64,000 nt of DNA from Armatimonadota bacterium (GCA_017993055.1 JAGONM010000021.1:1-64000); one strand, 5' to 3'; positions 31,775 to 40,741 are shown, counted from the first letter of the stretch. The notes: a model not told the origin generated them from the letters alone. A program made the numbers and translations.

Positions 31775-31799
31775 CAGACGAAGCCCGTTTTGTTAGAAT
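31771..31799 (+). promoter_or_regulatory. Promoter of guaA-hpt
   Basis: TTGACA (31771-31776), a 17-base spacer and TAGAAT (31794-31799) form a near-consensus sigma70 promoter. The expected start is near 31806, giving an unusually long leader of about 240 bases before guaA. Confidence 0.8.
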
Positions 31800-31805
31800 T
31801 AAAAC

Positions 31806-32048
31806 GCATCCGGCGGGGTCTCGTGACAGCCGAGATTCCCCTGATCCTCTAAGCCCAACGGATATCCTACCGGTATATAGTTTCGTGCCCGTGCTTCAGG
31901 GTTTGTCGCGTAGTCCAAATCATTGTAGTTCCGGTGTCGCGTCCGTTGCGGAGATGAGATCCACCAGAGTCTGCAGAGGGGCTTGGTCTTTGATCATTGC
32001 GCCTTGCTGCGCGCAGGCCTTGAGCGCACGAGCCCAGATGTTTTCGAT
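31806..32048 (+). promoter_or_regulatory. Long guaA leader with a 5' hairpin
   Basis: At its very start the predicted leader can form a hairpin: GGGG-TCTCG (31815-31823) with CGAGA-TT-CCCC (31831-31841). The rest shows no purine-riboswitch core and no convincing gene. The conserved sequence of a guanine riboswitch was looked for and not found. Confidence 0.4.
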
Positions 32049-33596
32049 ATGAAAAGCCAAGATATACAGCACGAACTCGTCGTTGTCCTCGACTTCGGCG
32101 CTCAGTACAGCCAACTTATCGCCAGGCGAATTCGCGAGTGCAAGGTCTACTCTGAGATACTCCCATTCGACACACCAGTCGAGCACCTCGAATCTCTACG
32201 GCCGTCTGGCATAGTTCTATCCGGCGGTCCATCCAGCGTCTACGAGGGAGGTGCTCCGTCTTGCGATGCGGCCATATTTGAGATGGGAGTTCCGGTGCTG
32301 GGCATATGCTACGGCATGCAACTCATGGCCCATCTGTTAGGCGGTAAGGTTCTTCCGGGGGACAAGCGCGAATACGGTAGGACCGCGCTAGGGATCGTCA
32401 ACGAGGATGGGCTCTTCAAAGGCCTGGGGCCTAGCTTGGAGTGCTGGATGAGCCATGGCGACGCCGTTAACGAGGCACCGGAAGGCTTCCAAGTTCTCGC
32501 GCGAACGGACAACACTCCGGTGGCTTCGATGTTTGACCCACGGCGCCGGCTCTGCGGGGTGCAGTTTCATCCCGAAGTTGCCCACACCCCCAGAGGCATG
32601 GAGATTCTCAGGAACTTCCTCTATGAGATATGTGATTGTCGAGGGTTGTGGACTATATCGTCGTTTGTCGCCGAGGCGGTGGCAGCGATTAGACAGCAGG
32701 TAGGCGACGGCAGAGTGGTTTGCGGACTAAGCGGCGGCGTTGACTCTTCAGTAGTCGCGGCGCTGATACACAGAGCCGTCGGCGAGCAGTTGACGTGCAT
32801 TTTCGTCAATCATGGTTTGTTGCGTAAGAACGAGGAAGAGAAGGTTCGCGCCACGTTTGCCGATGCTTTCAACATCAACCTGGTGTATGTGGACGCGGAA
32901 GAGCGGTTTCTCTCCAAACTGAACGGTGTCACGGATCCGGAGCAAAAGCGGATGGTTATCGGTGAGGAGTTTGTCCGTGTCTTCGAAGAGGAAGCCGCCA
33001 AACTGGGCGATGTCCGATTCCTCGCACAGGGTACGCTCTACCCGGACGTGATAGAGAGCGGCACGGATACTGCCGCTGTGATTAAGTCGCATCACAACGT
33101 AGGCGGCCTTCCCGACGACATGAAGTTGGAACTGGTGGAGCCGCTTCGAAATCTGTTCAAGGACGAAGTCAGAAGGGTGGGGGATGAACTGGGCCTGCCC
33201 GCGGAGATCACGTGGCGCCACCCATTCCCCGGACCCGGTCTGGGGATACGCATCATAGGCGAACTCACCAAGGAGAGACTCGACATTCTTCGCGAAGCGG
33301 ATGCCATCGTCATCGAGGAAACAAAGGCCGCTGGCTTGTACCGTGACCTATGGCAGGTATTTGCTGTTCTCCCATGCGTTCGGTCGGTGGGCGTGATGGG
33401 TGACCAGCGTACCTACTCATATCCGATAGTTCTGCGTGCGGTGACGAGCGAAGACGCGATGACTGCTGACTGGGCTCGACTTCCTTATGAGGTTCTAGAG
33501 CGCATAAGCAACCGCGTGATAAACGAGGTGAAGGGCGTCAACCGTCTGCTGTATGATGTAAGTTCCAAGCCGCCTTCGACGATCGAGTGGGAGTAG
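32049..33596 (+). CDS. guaA: GMP synthase (glutamine-hydrolysing)
   Basis: This enzyme aminates XMP to GMP with glutamine and ATP. The protein has 515 residues. The class I glutamine amidotransferase domain shows [14 protein letters not shown], the nucleophile in [15 protein letters not shown] and the catalytic His/Glu in VQFHPEV. The ATP-pyrophosphatase domain has the P-loop LSGGVDSSV, and the C-terminal dimer domain ends [12 protein letters not shown] 32049 fits the family start, but no clear ribosome site precedes it. A purine salvage gene, hpt, follows after six bases. Confidence 0.97.
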   Translation: MKSQDIQHELVVVLDFGAQYSQLIARRIRECKVYSEILPFDTPVEHLESLRPSGIVLSGGPSSVYEGGAPSCDAAIFEMGVPVLGICYGMQLMAHLLGGKVLPGDKREYGRTALGIVNEDGLFKGLGPSLECWMSHGDAVNEAPEGFQVLARTDNTPVASMFDPRRRLCGVQFHPEVAHTPRGMEILRNFLYEICDCRGLWTISSFVAEAVAAIRQQVGDGRVVCGLSGGVDSSVVAALIHRAVGEQLTCIFVNHGLLRKNEEEKVRATFADAFNINLVYVDAEERFLSKLNGVTDPEQKRMVIGEEFVRVFEEEAAKLGDVRFLAQGTLYPDVIESGTDTAAVIKSHHNVGGLPDDMKLELVEPLRNLFKDEVRRVGDELGLPAEITWRHPFPGPGLGIRIIGELTKERLDILREADAIVIEETKAAGLYRDLWQVFAVLPCVRSVGVMGDQRTYSYPIVLRAVTSEDAMTADWARLPYEVLERISNRVINEVKGVNRLLYDVSSKPPSTIEWE

Positions 33597-33602
33597 CGGC
33601 AG

Positions 33603-34148
33603 ATGTCCCAGCTAGATGGCATTGGCCGGGTACTCCTGACCACCGAGCAGATATCTGAACGGGTGCGAGAGATCGGCGATCGAATCTCGGCCGATTATGA
33701 GGGAAGACAACTCGTACTCGTTGGGATACTCAAGGGTGCGTTCGTCTTCCTGGCTGATCTGGTGAGAGCGGTCACTATACCGGTTGAGGTTGATTTCGTT
33801 GCGTTTTCGAGCTATGGGGCTTCTACAACTTCGTCCGGGGTCGTCCGGATACTCAAAGACCTTGATGAGAGCGTCGAGGGGAAACACGTCCTGATAGTTG
33901 AGGACATCATTGACACGGGGCTCACCCTGAAGCTGAGCTATATGGTGGAGAATCTCAAGGCACGAAAGGTTGCCGGAGTCAGAATCTGTACCTTTCTCGA
34001 TAAGCCGAGTCGGCGAGAGACCGACATCAACCCGGACTATGTGGGATTCGTTGTGCCGGACGAATACGTGATCGGCTACGGCCTAGACCTGAATGGCATG
34101 TACAGGAACCTTCCTTTCATAGCGGCATTGGGAGATGGACGGAAGTAA
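33603..34148 (+). CDS. hpt: Hypoxanthine phosphoribosyltransferase
   Basis: A 181-residue purine salvage enzyme that makes IMP or GMP from the free base and PRPP. The PRPP motif is LIVEDIIDTGLTL, with the LKGAFVFLADL loop and the base-binding end FVVPDEYVIGYGLD. GGAG eight bases upstream supports ATG 33603. It is in one operon with guaA, joining purine salvage and GMP synthesis. Confidence 0.97.
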   Translation: MSQLDGIGRVLLTTEQISERVREIGDRISADYEGRQLVLVGILKGAFVFLADLVRAVTIPVEVDFVAFSSYGASTTSSGVVRILKDLDESVEGKHVLIVEDIIDTGLTLKLSYMVENLKARKVAGVRICTFLDKPSRRETDINPDYVGFVVPDEYVIGYGLDLNGMYRNLPFIAALGDGRK

Positions 34149-34209
34149 CCTTCGTCCGATGCGAGGATGTACGACGTCGCAGTTGCTCGGATATGGGGAG
34201 ATGTTTTCA

Positions 34210-34239
34210 TAGACAAGAAGCGGTGAGAGATGGTATAAT
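34210..34239 (+). promoter_or_regulatory. Promoter of rho
   Basis: TAGACA (34210-34215), an 18-base spacer and TATAAT (34234-34239), with an extended -10 TGG in front, form a good sigma70 promoter. The expected transcript start is near 34246. Confidence 0.7.
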
Positions 34240-34245
34240 TCCCGT

Positions 34246-34417
34246 TGATACAGAAGAATCCCCTGCGCCGTAGCGAGCGGCCGCCGGATGATGATCACCT
34301 CAGTTCACTTACCCGTACCCTGGCAGATGTGAATGCCAGATGTTCCGGTTCGATTCTCGGAGCTTACTTTCCCATACTCAGTCACTATTATCCATCCCAT
34401 AAAGAGGTGCGGTCATA
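34246..34417 (+). promoter_or_regulatory. rho leader, C-rich with a hairpin
   Basis: The leader of about 170 bases contains a hairpin CTGGCA/TGCCAG (34320-34339). After that comes a C- and T-rich, G-poor stretch (about 34359-34400), the kind of sequence that Rho binds (rut-like). E. coli rho is controlled by Rho-dependent attenuation in its leader, so feedback control is plausible here. Confidence 0.45.
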
Positions 34418-35698
34418 ATGGAGACACTAGAACTCGCGGATCTCGAGAGCAAGAGCGTGGAGGAGATCCAGGACATCGCCAAGGAACTCGGTATTGGCAC
34501 TGACGAAGACGACCTTCAGAAGCAGGAACTGGTCTTCAGAATTCTGCAGGCCCAAACTGAGCAGAGTGGGCTTATCTTCGGTCAGGGGACCTTGGAGATT
34601 CTTGCGGACGGGTGGGGGTTTCTGCGCAGGAACAAGAACTTTGCGCCTGATCCAGAGGATATCTACGTCTCTCAGTCGCAAATCAAGAGATTCGGGCTAA
34701 AGACTGGCGATCTGGTATCCGGTCAGGTTCGTCCTCCGAAGGAGAGCGAGAAGTATTTCGGCCTCCTTCGAGTGGAGGCCGTCAATGGTCTTGATCCCGA
34801 GGTCGCTCGCCGTCGCGTCAACTTCGACGATCTCACGCCAATCTATCCTAACGAGAGAATCGTTCTTGAGACCGACGGCAAGAACACAGCAGCACGGTTC
34901 ATCGATCTGATTGCCCCGATCGGCAAGGGACAGCGAGGAATGATCGTGGCCCCGCCCAAGGCGGGCAAGACCACAATATTGAAGACTATCGCCAATAGCA
35001 TCACTGCCAACCATCCAGAGATCGTCCTCCTGGTTCTGCTGATTGACGAGCGCCCCGAGGAAGTCACGGACATCCGCCGCTCTGTTAAGGGCGAGGTCAT
35101 CAGTTCCACATTCGATGAGATGCCTGAGAACCATATGAGAGTATCCGAGATGGTCCTCGACAAGGCGAAACGCCTGGTTGAGTCGGGTAGGGATGTGGTC
35201 GTTCTGCTTGACAGCCTGACCAGACTCGCGCGAGCATCCAATCTCACTGTTACTCCGAGCGGCAGGACACTCTCCGGTGGACTGGATCCGTCAGCGCTCT
35301 ACAGGCCGAAGCGGTTCTTCGGTGCGGCGCGGAATATTGAGGAAGGTGGCAGCCTCACCGTGCTTGCGACAGCCTTAGTCGAGACGGGCAGTCGCATGGA
35401 CGATGCGATATTCGAGGAGTTCAAGGCGACTGGTAACACTGAGCTGGTGCTTGACAGGGGATTGGCCGAACGCAGAATATATCCCGCGATTGACGTCAAA
35501 CGCTCAGGGACACGGCACGATGAACTCCTGTACGACGACGATACGCTGAAGAGAATCTGGCAGTTGCACCGTTTGCTGTCTGCACTAGGAGCGGCGGAGG
35601 CGACCGAACTTCTGATAGACAGATTGGCGCATACGAAGACGAACCTGGATTTTCTTAAGATAGTTGACAAGACGATGAAGAGCAGCGACCCGGATTGA
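34418..35698 (+). CDS. rho: Transcription termination factor Rho
   Basis: A hexameric RNA helicase that ends transcription at C-rich sites. The 426 residues include the N-terminal helical domain and the RNA-binding cold-shock-like domain (LEILADGWGFLRRNKNFAP, IYVSQSQIKRFGLKTGD). They also include Walker A APPKAGKTTIL, the Walker B region VVVLLDSLTRLARASN and the R-loop region FGAARNIEEGGSLT. It lacks the long inserts found in some phyla. AGAGG precedes ATG 34418. Confidence 0.98.
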   Translation: METLELADLESKSVEEIQDIAKELGIGTDEDDLQKQELVFRILQAQTEQSGLIFGQGTLEILADGWGFLRRNKNFAPDPEDIYVSQSQIKRFGLKTGDLVSGQVRPPKESEKYFGLLRVEAVNGLDPEVARRRVNFDDLTPIYPNERIVLETDGKNTAARFIDLIAPIGKGQRGMIVAPPKAGKTTILKTIANSITANHPEIVLLVLLIDERPEEVTDIRRSVKGEVISSTFDEMPENHMRVSEMVLDKAKRLVESGRDVVVLLDSLTRLARASNLTVTPSGRTLSGGLDPSALYRPKRFFGAARNIEEGGSLTVLATALVETGSRMDDAIFEEFKATGNTELVLDRGLAERRIYPAIDVKRSGTRHDELLYDDDTLKRIWQLHRLLSALGAAEATELLIDRLAHTKTNLDFLKIVDKTMKSSDPD

Positions 35699-35779
35699 GG
35701 AGACCACTCTGCCGTCGCCTACAGGACTGGTGTGGGGCATCCCACGCATACGACCGGCTGGAAGTGAGAGGATTGCATC

Positions 35780-36352
35780 GTGACGGAAGACGAACAGCCC
35801 TTCGATCAGGAACCCGAAGCAGAGGGAGAAGAAGGATCTCACGCGGATGATAGCGATCAGGACCCCGGCGCAAGCCCGGACCGGTCGTTCAGCTCTGAGA
35901 TAGAGAATCGCGTCCCACGAGACCTCGAGGAGAAGGAGGTCAGGGTGATGGGTGTCTACGAACATCTCGAGCAGGGCATGGAGCCCGCAGCCTTCGTCCT
36001 CCTGCGAGATGATCAGGGCCGCCAGGTTCTGATATGGATTGGACGTTACGAGGCTTATGCAATATCTCTCGCCTTGGAGGGTACCACTCCGGACCGCCCA
36101 ATGACACACGACCTGATGAAGAGCCTGATTGATCGTCTAGGGGGATCGATGGAGCGCGTTGTCATTGATGACTTGTGGCACGAGACCTACTACGCGAAGA
36201 TCTCCGTGGCGAAGGGTGACAGCGTGTTGGACATAGATGCGAGACCGAGTGACGCGATAGCCCTCGCACTCAGAGCAAGGGCCCCAGTATTCGTTGCCGA
36301 GTTCGTTCTTCAGCAGGCCGCGGTCAGCGAGGACTTGATACCGCCCGAGTAG
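35780..36352 (+). CDS. Bifunctional nuclease (DUF151) family protein
   Basis: A 190-residue protein. Residues 1 to about 48 are a highly acidic, probably disordered extension (many Glu and Asp). The DUF151/BFN domain follows (VYEHLEQGMEPAAFVLLRDD, LIWIGRYEAYAISLALEG, PMTHDLMKSLIDRLGG, ARPSDAIALALRARAPVF). Plant members were described as bifunctional nucleases; bacterial function is little known. The start is GTG with GAGAGGA nine bases upstream. It lies 80 bases after rho and may be co-transcribed. Confidence 0.88.
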   Translation: MTEDEQPFDQEPEAEGEEGSHADDSDQDPGASPDRSFSSEIENRVPRDLEEKEVRVMGVYEHLEQGMEPAAFVLLRDDQGRQVLIWIGRYEAYAISLALEGTTPDRPMTHDLMKSLIDRLGGSMERVVIDDLWHETYYAKISVAKGDSVLDIDARPSDAIALALRARAPVFVAEFVLQQAAVSEDLIPPE

Positions 36353-36401
36353 TGTGCAGTTAACATAACAAACATTATCAGGCGTTCCGTCTCGCTCAAG
36401 A

Positions 36402-36435
36402 AAGGGTGAGAGACTTGTGTCAACCCCTCACCCTT
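36402..36435. terminator. Hairpin between convergent units
   Basis: AAGGGTGAG (36402-36410) pairs with CTCACCCTT (36427-36435), with a 16-base loop. It lies 50 bases after the DUF151 stop and 38 bases after the end of the opposing small membrane-protein gene. There is no T tract on the plus strand, so termination efficiency is uncertain. Confidence 0.5.
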
Positions 36436-36472
36436 GTGCGCCTATAATTTCGTCATGTCGCTGCAGCAAATG

Positions 36473-36682
36473 TCAGCCTACTGGTGACTCAAGTAAGACC
36501 CCGAGACCGGACTCGATCTCCCGTATCTTTGCGTGGCACTGCGCTATGATATCCTGTGCGTCCCGAACCGGATGCACTGGCTCTCTCCGCGTTCGCGTGA
36601 ACAAGTATAGTCCTACAACAAGTCCGCCGACGACTCCCGCGGTCACCCCCAACACAGTCGCCAATCGTCCATTCGCGTCCAC
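36473..36682 (-). CDS. Small single-helix membrane protein
   Basis: A protein of about 69 residues: a short N-terminus, one transmembrane helix (LGVTAGVVGGLVVGLYLF), a basic RTRR stop, then a charged amphipathic tail (RDAQDIIAQCHAKIREIESG). The plan is like YtxH-type small membrane proteins, but the sequence was not recognised. GGAGG lies nine bases before GTG 36682; another in-frame GTG at 36688 is too close to it. It is 36 bases behind the response regulator and may be its co-transcribed partner. Confidence 0.6.
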   Translation of the reverse strand: MDANGRLATVLGVTAGVVGGLVVGLYLFTRTRREPVHPVRDAQDIIAQCHAKIREIESGLGVLLESPVG

Positions 36683-36717
36683 GTCCACTATCCTCCGCGT
36701 CCTTACCAGTTCGCAGA

Positions 36718-37128
36718 CTACTTGAGTTCGTATCTCTTGCCGCCGAAATCGTCCTGGTCCAGTGACTTGAAGATGCGCTGGACGAAGGACAGCAGTTCCA
36801 TCGGGTTAAATGGTTTCGTCAGATAGCAGTCCACACCAGACTGCCACCCTTTGAAGACATCCGCGTCCTGGGCTTTTGCTGTCAGCATTATTACAGGAAT
36901 ATCACGCGTACTTGGGTTGCGTTTCATGTTCTGCAGCACTTCAAAACCGTCCATATACGGCATCATAACGTCAAGGATGACGAGATCGGGGCGCTCGGAG
37001 TCCACCTTCTCAAGAGCCTCGCGCCCGTCATAGGCCGTCACCACTTCATAGCCTTGCCGTTCCAGGTTCACCTGAATCAGTCGGACTATGTGCTTCTCGT
37101 CGTCCACAGTCAGAATCTTCCGAGGCAT
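36718..37128 (-). CDS. Single-domain response regulator (CheY-like receiver)
   Basis: A 136-residue receiver domain with no output domain. The acidic pocket is VDDE, the phospho-acceptor Asp is in LVILDVMMPYMDG near residue 54, the Thr is in VIMLTAKA and the Lys is in LTKPFNP. It can signal only through protein contacts or by phosphorelay. No histidine kinase is encoded in the window. ATG 37128 has a strong GGAGGAGG; the longer form from 37149 would place that site inside the gene. It has its own consensus promoter. Confidence 0.93.
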   Translation of the reverse strand: MPRKILTVDDEKHIVRLIQVNLERQGYEVVTAYDGREALEKVDSERPDLVILDVMMPYMDGFEVLQNMKRNPSTRDIPVIMLTAKAQDADVFKGWQSGVDCYLTKPFNPMELLSFVQRIFKSLDQDDFGGKRYELK

Positions 37129-37157
37129 CCTCGTCCTCCTCCAAGACAATCGTCGTT

Positions 37158-37186
37158 AGTATAACATGGGTACTCGCCAGTGTCAA
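37158..37186 (-). promoter_or_regulatory. Promoter of the response regulator
   Basis: On the minus strand TTGACA (37186-37181), a 17-base spacer and TATACT (37163-37158) match consensus. The -35 box contains the TGA stop (37185-37183) of lipM. The leader is about 23 bases. Confidence 0.85.
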
Positions 37187-37968
37187 CGAACAGGGCGATA
37201 CGCCCGCAACGTCCACTCCGGGTCGTCATACTTGGCAGAGCGCAAGGAGAGCGCCTTATCTACTTCCAGCGGCGAGAGCTCTCCGTCAAAGGGCGGTGCC
37301 CCGAGCATGTGTGCGAAACTTCCAACTATCGCACTCTCAAGTGCGTCTCTATCGAGTACAACGGCTGACTCCCCGGCCTCAGGAGAGGGGCTGCCAAAGA
37401 CGTCTTCGAGGTTGACTACGGGCTTCTGTAAGGGGATGGATCCCTGTTCCAGAATGATCCCCTGCTTGCGTGCTTGTGCAGAACCGGCCACTTTTCGGTC
37501 GCCGACCGTGACATCGCATGAGGCGATATGCGCGAAGCAGTCTGCGCTGCGGCCCGATGGAGCCGCTTGACTCCGTCCGAGCCGAGCGTCCAGTCCCATA
37601 GCCCTCAGACCGCCGATAATGCCCTGCATGAGCCAGGAATGGCTGCCCGGCACACTTCTACGGTCTGCTGGCAGCAGTTCCGAGCCTACCACAATGCTGA
37701 AGGTCAGGTCATGCCCGTGCAACACTGCACGACCTCCGGTGAGCCTCCGTACTAACTGCAAGCCGCGAGCTCGAATAGCGTCGGGATTGAGGCCGCGCTC
37801 GGAATCCTGGAAGTAGCCCAGGGAAATGGAGGGTCTATCCCAGCCGTAGAACCTGATCGTCGGTGGAGACTTGCCTTCCGCATGGGACAGCAGAAGCGCC
37901 TCATCGACCGCCATGTTAAGTGCGGCATCGAGATCACCCTGCCGAATCAGTCGCCAGATTGCTGCCAT
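37183..37968 (-). CDS. lipM: Octanoyltransferase LipM / lipoate-protein ligase family
   Basis: A 261-residue BPL/LplA-family enzyme that attaches octanoyl or lipoyl groups to carrier proteins. Visible motifs are TIRFYGWDRPSISLGYFQ, RRLTGGRAVLHGHDLTFS and CFAHIASCDVTVGDRKVAGS, in which the first Cys would be the LipM acyl acceptor, followed by GSAQARKQGIILEQGSIPL. LipM transfers octanoate from ACP; a lipoate ligase activity cannot be excluded. ATG 37968 lies 22 bases inside the end of gcvPB with GGAG five bases upstream, so translation is coupled to the glycine cleavage genes. Its target GcvH is made from the same mRNA. Confidence 0.87.
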   Translation of the reverse strand: MAAIWRLIRQGDLDAALNMAVDEALLLSHAEGKSPPTIRFYGWDRPSISLGYFQDSERGLNPDAIRARGLQLVRRLTGGRAVLHGHDLTFSIVVGSELLPADRRSVPGSHSWLMQGIIGGLRAMGLDARLGRSQAAPSGRSADCFAHIASCDVTVGDRKVAGSAQARKQGIILEQGSIPLQKPVVNLEDVFGSPSPEAGESAVVLDRDALESAIVGSFAHMLGAPPFDGELSPLEVDKALSLRSAKYDDPEWTLRAYRPVR

Positions 37969-39404
37969 GTCAACTCCAGCTTCCGTGCGGCTTGGGCTTC
38001 GTCAATCCTGACTCTAATCTTGGAATGAGGCGCTGACAAGATGATGTCCGGGTCGGATTCCGCCTCGCGGGCTATACTAATCATTGCATCCGCAAAGGCA
38101 TCCAGAGTCTCGATGCTCTCGGTCTCCGTCGGCTCTATCATCAACGCCTCTGGAACGATCAGCGGGAAGTAGATCGTCGGCGGATGGAACGCGAAATCCA
38201 TAAGGCGCTTGGCAATATCCGCGGCTCTGACTCCGCGGACCTTCTGGCGTGTCGCTGATGCTACGAACTCATGCATACAGCGATTCCCATAGGGTACATC
38301 GTAGTGCTCCCCCACCCTCGCAAGCAAGTAGTTGGCGTTCAGGACCGCATTCTCGCTGACCGCTCGGAGTCCGGCTCCACCAATACCGAGGATGTACAGG
38401 TATGCGCGTATGATCACGCCTACGTTGCCGAGAAAAGCATGGGCGCGGCCGATCGAATGCGGTCGTTCCTGCTCCAACACGAACCCTTGATCTCGCCGAA
38501 CAATCCTTGGGATCGGCAGATAAGGTGCGAGAAAGCTCTTTACGGCGACAGGGCCGGACCCGGGTCCTCCACCACCATGCGGTGAGGCGAACGTCTTGTG
38601 CAGGTTGAAATGCATGGCGTCGAATCCCATGTCCCCCGGACGTGCAACTCCCAGTATGGCATTCATGTTGGCACCATCGCAATAGAGCAAAGCGCCCGCC
38701 TCGTGAACCATACGTGCAATCTCCGTCACCCGCACTTCGAATAGCCCGAGCGTATTCGGGTTGGTGAGCATCAAGGCAGCAGTATCGTCTGAGAGGCTCT
38801 CGCGCAGAGCCTGCAGGTCCACGCAGCCATCACGTCCGGAGGGGATCTTCACCACCTCGTAACCGCATCGAGAGGCGGTCGCCGGATTCGTGCCGTGCGA
38901 CGAATCAGGGACGAGAACTACTCGACGCTGGACGTCTCCCAGCCGCTCATAGTGTTTCTTGAAGAGCATCATAGCGACGAGTTCGCCCTGCGCGCCAGCT
39001 GCCGGCTGCAGTGTTACGGAATCCATTCCGGCGATCTCCGCAAGGAACCGCTCCATCTCAAAGAGCACCCGCAAGATACCCTGGCAAGTCGAATCATCCT
39101 GATACGGATGCACCATGCTGAACCCGGACAAGGCGGCCAGGCTCTCGTGAATCTTCGGGTTGTGTTTCATGGTACAGGAGCCGAGTGGGTAAAACCCCGT
39201 ATCAACACCGTAGTTACGAAGAGAAAGTCGCGTGTAGTGGCGCACCACATCCGCCTGGCTTAGCTCAGGCAGCGGAAGCTCCGCGCGCAGAGCACTCTCC
39301 CCCAGGATTTCTCCGGCGTCGGTGTCAGGGACGTCGCTTGATGGAAGCATTATGCCGGTCCGCCCCCGAGAACTCAGTTCGAAAACCGTGCACTCGTCAT
39401 TCAT
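37947..39404 (-). CDS. gcvPB: Glycine dehydrogenase (decarboxylating) subunit 2
   Basis: This is the C-terminal half-type subunit of the P-protein, which decarboxylates glycine and passes the aminomethyl group to lipoyl-GcvH. The 485 residues contain the PLP-binding Lys in HFNLHKTFASPHGGGGPG. Other family motifs are GFYPLGSCTMKHNPK, SHGTNPATA and the late YFPLIVPEALMIEPTETES. ATG 39404 overlaps the gcvPA stop as ATGA; a GTG at 39416 in the same frame is an alternative start. The split P-protein (PA plus PB) is typical of many non-proteobacterial lineages. Confidence 0.96.
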   Translation of the reverse strand: MNDECTVFELSSRGRTGIMLPSSDVPDTDAGEILGESALRAELPLPELSQADVVRHYTRLSLRNYGVDTGFYPLGSCTMKHNPKIHESLAALSGFSMVHPYQDDSTCQGILRVLFEMERFLAEIAGMDSVTLQPAAGAQGELVAMMLFKKHYERLGDVQRRVVLVPDSSHGTNPATASRCGYEVVKIPSGRDGCVDLQALRESLSDDTAALMLTNPNTLGLFEVRVTEIARMVHEAGALLYCDGANMNAILGVARPGDMGFDAMHFNLHKTFASPHGGGGPGSGPVAVKSFLAPYLPIPRIVRRDQGFVLEQERPHSIGRAHAFLGNVGVIIRAYLYILGIGGAGLRAVSENAVLNANYLLARVGEHYDVPYGNRCMHEFVASATRQKVRGVRAADIAKRLMDFAFHPPTIYFPLIVPEALMIEPTETESIETLDAFADAMISIAREAESDPDIILSAPHSKIRVRIDEAQAARKLELTWQQSGD

Positions 39405-40741
39405 GCGTTGAGACACTCTGCAAAGTATTCAATCTGCTCTCTCGTGTGTTTCTCTGTCACGCAGACCAGCATATGCCCCGCCAACTCGGAGTAGAAGCTT
39501 CCGAGGTCGAGCCCCCCGATGATGCCGCGCTTGAGCAGTTCCGCGTTCAACGACTTAATAGGCTTATTAGTCTTAAGCACAAATTCCTTAACAAAGCTAT
39601 ATCCGAATGGGATGGCGAAGCCCTCAGACTCAGACGCCAGTCGTGACGCGTACTGCGACTTATCGAAGCAGAGACGGGCGGTGTTACGGAGCCCTTCCGG
39701 TCCCAGCGTCGCGAGATAGACTGTCGCGGCGAGAGCGTTAAGGGCTTGGTTGGTGCATATGTTGGAAGTCGCGCGCTCTCGTCGGATGTGCTGTTCACGG
39801 GTCTGAAGAGTGAGCGTGTAGGAGCGGCATCCGTTTGCATCCGTAGTGCCGCCGACGAGTCTGCCGGGCATCTGCCTAACGTGCTCCTTCTTACATGCCA
39901 TCAGTCCGAGAAGCGGTCCTCCGTACCCGGGGTGAACTCCGAGAGACTGCCCCTCAGCAACGCAGATATCCGCATTGAACTCTCCCGGCGGCTTGAGCAG
40001 TCCCAGGGAGATTGGATCCGCGCACACGACCAGCATCGCCCCATGCCTATGTGCGATCTCTTCAATGAGATGTACGTCTTCAACCAATCCGAAGAAGTTC
40101 GGGTACTGGATGACGACGCACGACACGGTATCGCTCATGAGTCTCGAGATACCGTCCGGATCGGTTTCGATCCCACAGAGGGGTGTCTCCTTCATGACGC
40201 TGCCGGAACCCCATGCGTATGTCTCCATAGTCCTGCGATACGCGGGGTGGACGGACCGAGACACGAGCCATTGGTTGCGACTTGTGATATTGTCAGCCAT
40301 GAGTGCCGCTTCCGCGAGCGCGCTAGCGCCATCATACATGGAAGCGTTGGAGACTTCCATTCCGGTGAGCTGGCTGATCATAGTCTGAAACTCGAATATG
40401 ACCTGCAGGTTCCCTTGGCTCATCTCCGGCTGATAAGGTGTGTACGATGTGTAGAACTCCGATCGCGCCGTGATGGCACGCACAGTCGCGGGAATGTAGT
40501 GGTCGTAGACACCTGCTCCGAGAAAACAGATGCATTCGTCGAGGTTCCTGTTCTCACGGCTGAGACCGTCGGCGAAACGGCGTAGCTCCAACTCGGACAT
40601 GGGACCCGGTACGTCCAGTTCCTTGTCGAGGCGGAGATCGCCAGGAATATGAGCGAAGAGATCTGATACCTCTGCCAGGCCGATCGTCTCCAGCATAGTG
40701 CGGATGTCGGAATCGGTGTTGGGTATGTATGGTGATCTCAA
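39401..40741 (-). CDS. gcvPA: Glycine dehydrogenase (decarboxylating) subunit 1
   Basis: The N-terminal half-type subunit of the P-protein; it forms an alpha2beta2 enzyme with GcvPB. Family signatures are SPYIPNTDSDIRTMLETIG at the start, YHYIPATV-like DHYIPATVRAI, FYTSYTPYQPEMSQGNLQ and GVHPGYGGPLLGLMA. The start is inferred to be TTG 40741. It overlaps the gcvH stop as TTGA, fits the family N-terminus, and has GAAGGG just before it. No ATG or GTG lies nearby in frame. The predicted length is 446 residues. Confidence 0.94.
   Translation of the reverse strand: MRSPYIPNTDSDIRTMLETIGLAEVSDLFAHIPGDLRLDKELDVPGPMSELELRRFADGLSRENRNLDECICFLGAGVYDHYIPATVRAITARSEFYTSYTPYQPEMSQGNLQVIFEFQTMISQLTGMEVSNASMYDGASALAEAALMADNITSRNQWLVSRSVHPAYRRTMETYAWGSGSVMKETPLCGIETDPDGISRLMSDTVSCVVIQYPNFFGLVEDVHLIEEIAHRHGAMLVVCADPISLGLLKPPGEFNADICVAEGQSLGVHPGYGGPLLGLMACKKEHVRQMPGRLVGGTTDANGCRSYTLTLQTREQHIRRERATSNICTNQALNALAATVYLATLGPEGLRNTARLCFDKSQYASRLASESEGFAIPFGYSFVKEFVLKTNKPIKSLNAELLKRGIIGGLDLGSFYSELAGHMLVCVTEKHTREQIEYFAECLNA

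Noticed and set aside
31806-32048. Guanine riboswitch upstream of guaA
   Set aside because: The conserved loop and junction bases of the purine aptamer were not found.
31920-32186. Minus-strand frame of 88 codons across the guaA leader and start
   Set aside because: It overlaps the conserved guaA N-terminus and has no ribosome site or family match. The part outside guaA looks protein-like, but not enough to call.
36443-36448. TATAAT on the plus strand after the DUF151 gene
   Set aside because: There is no -35 box with good spacing and no plus-strand gene to serve; it is probably chance.
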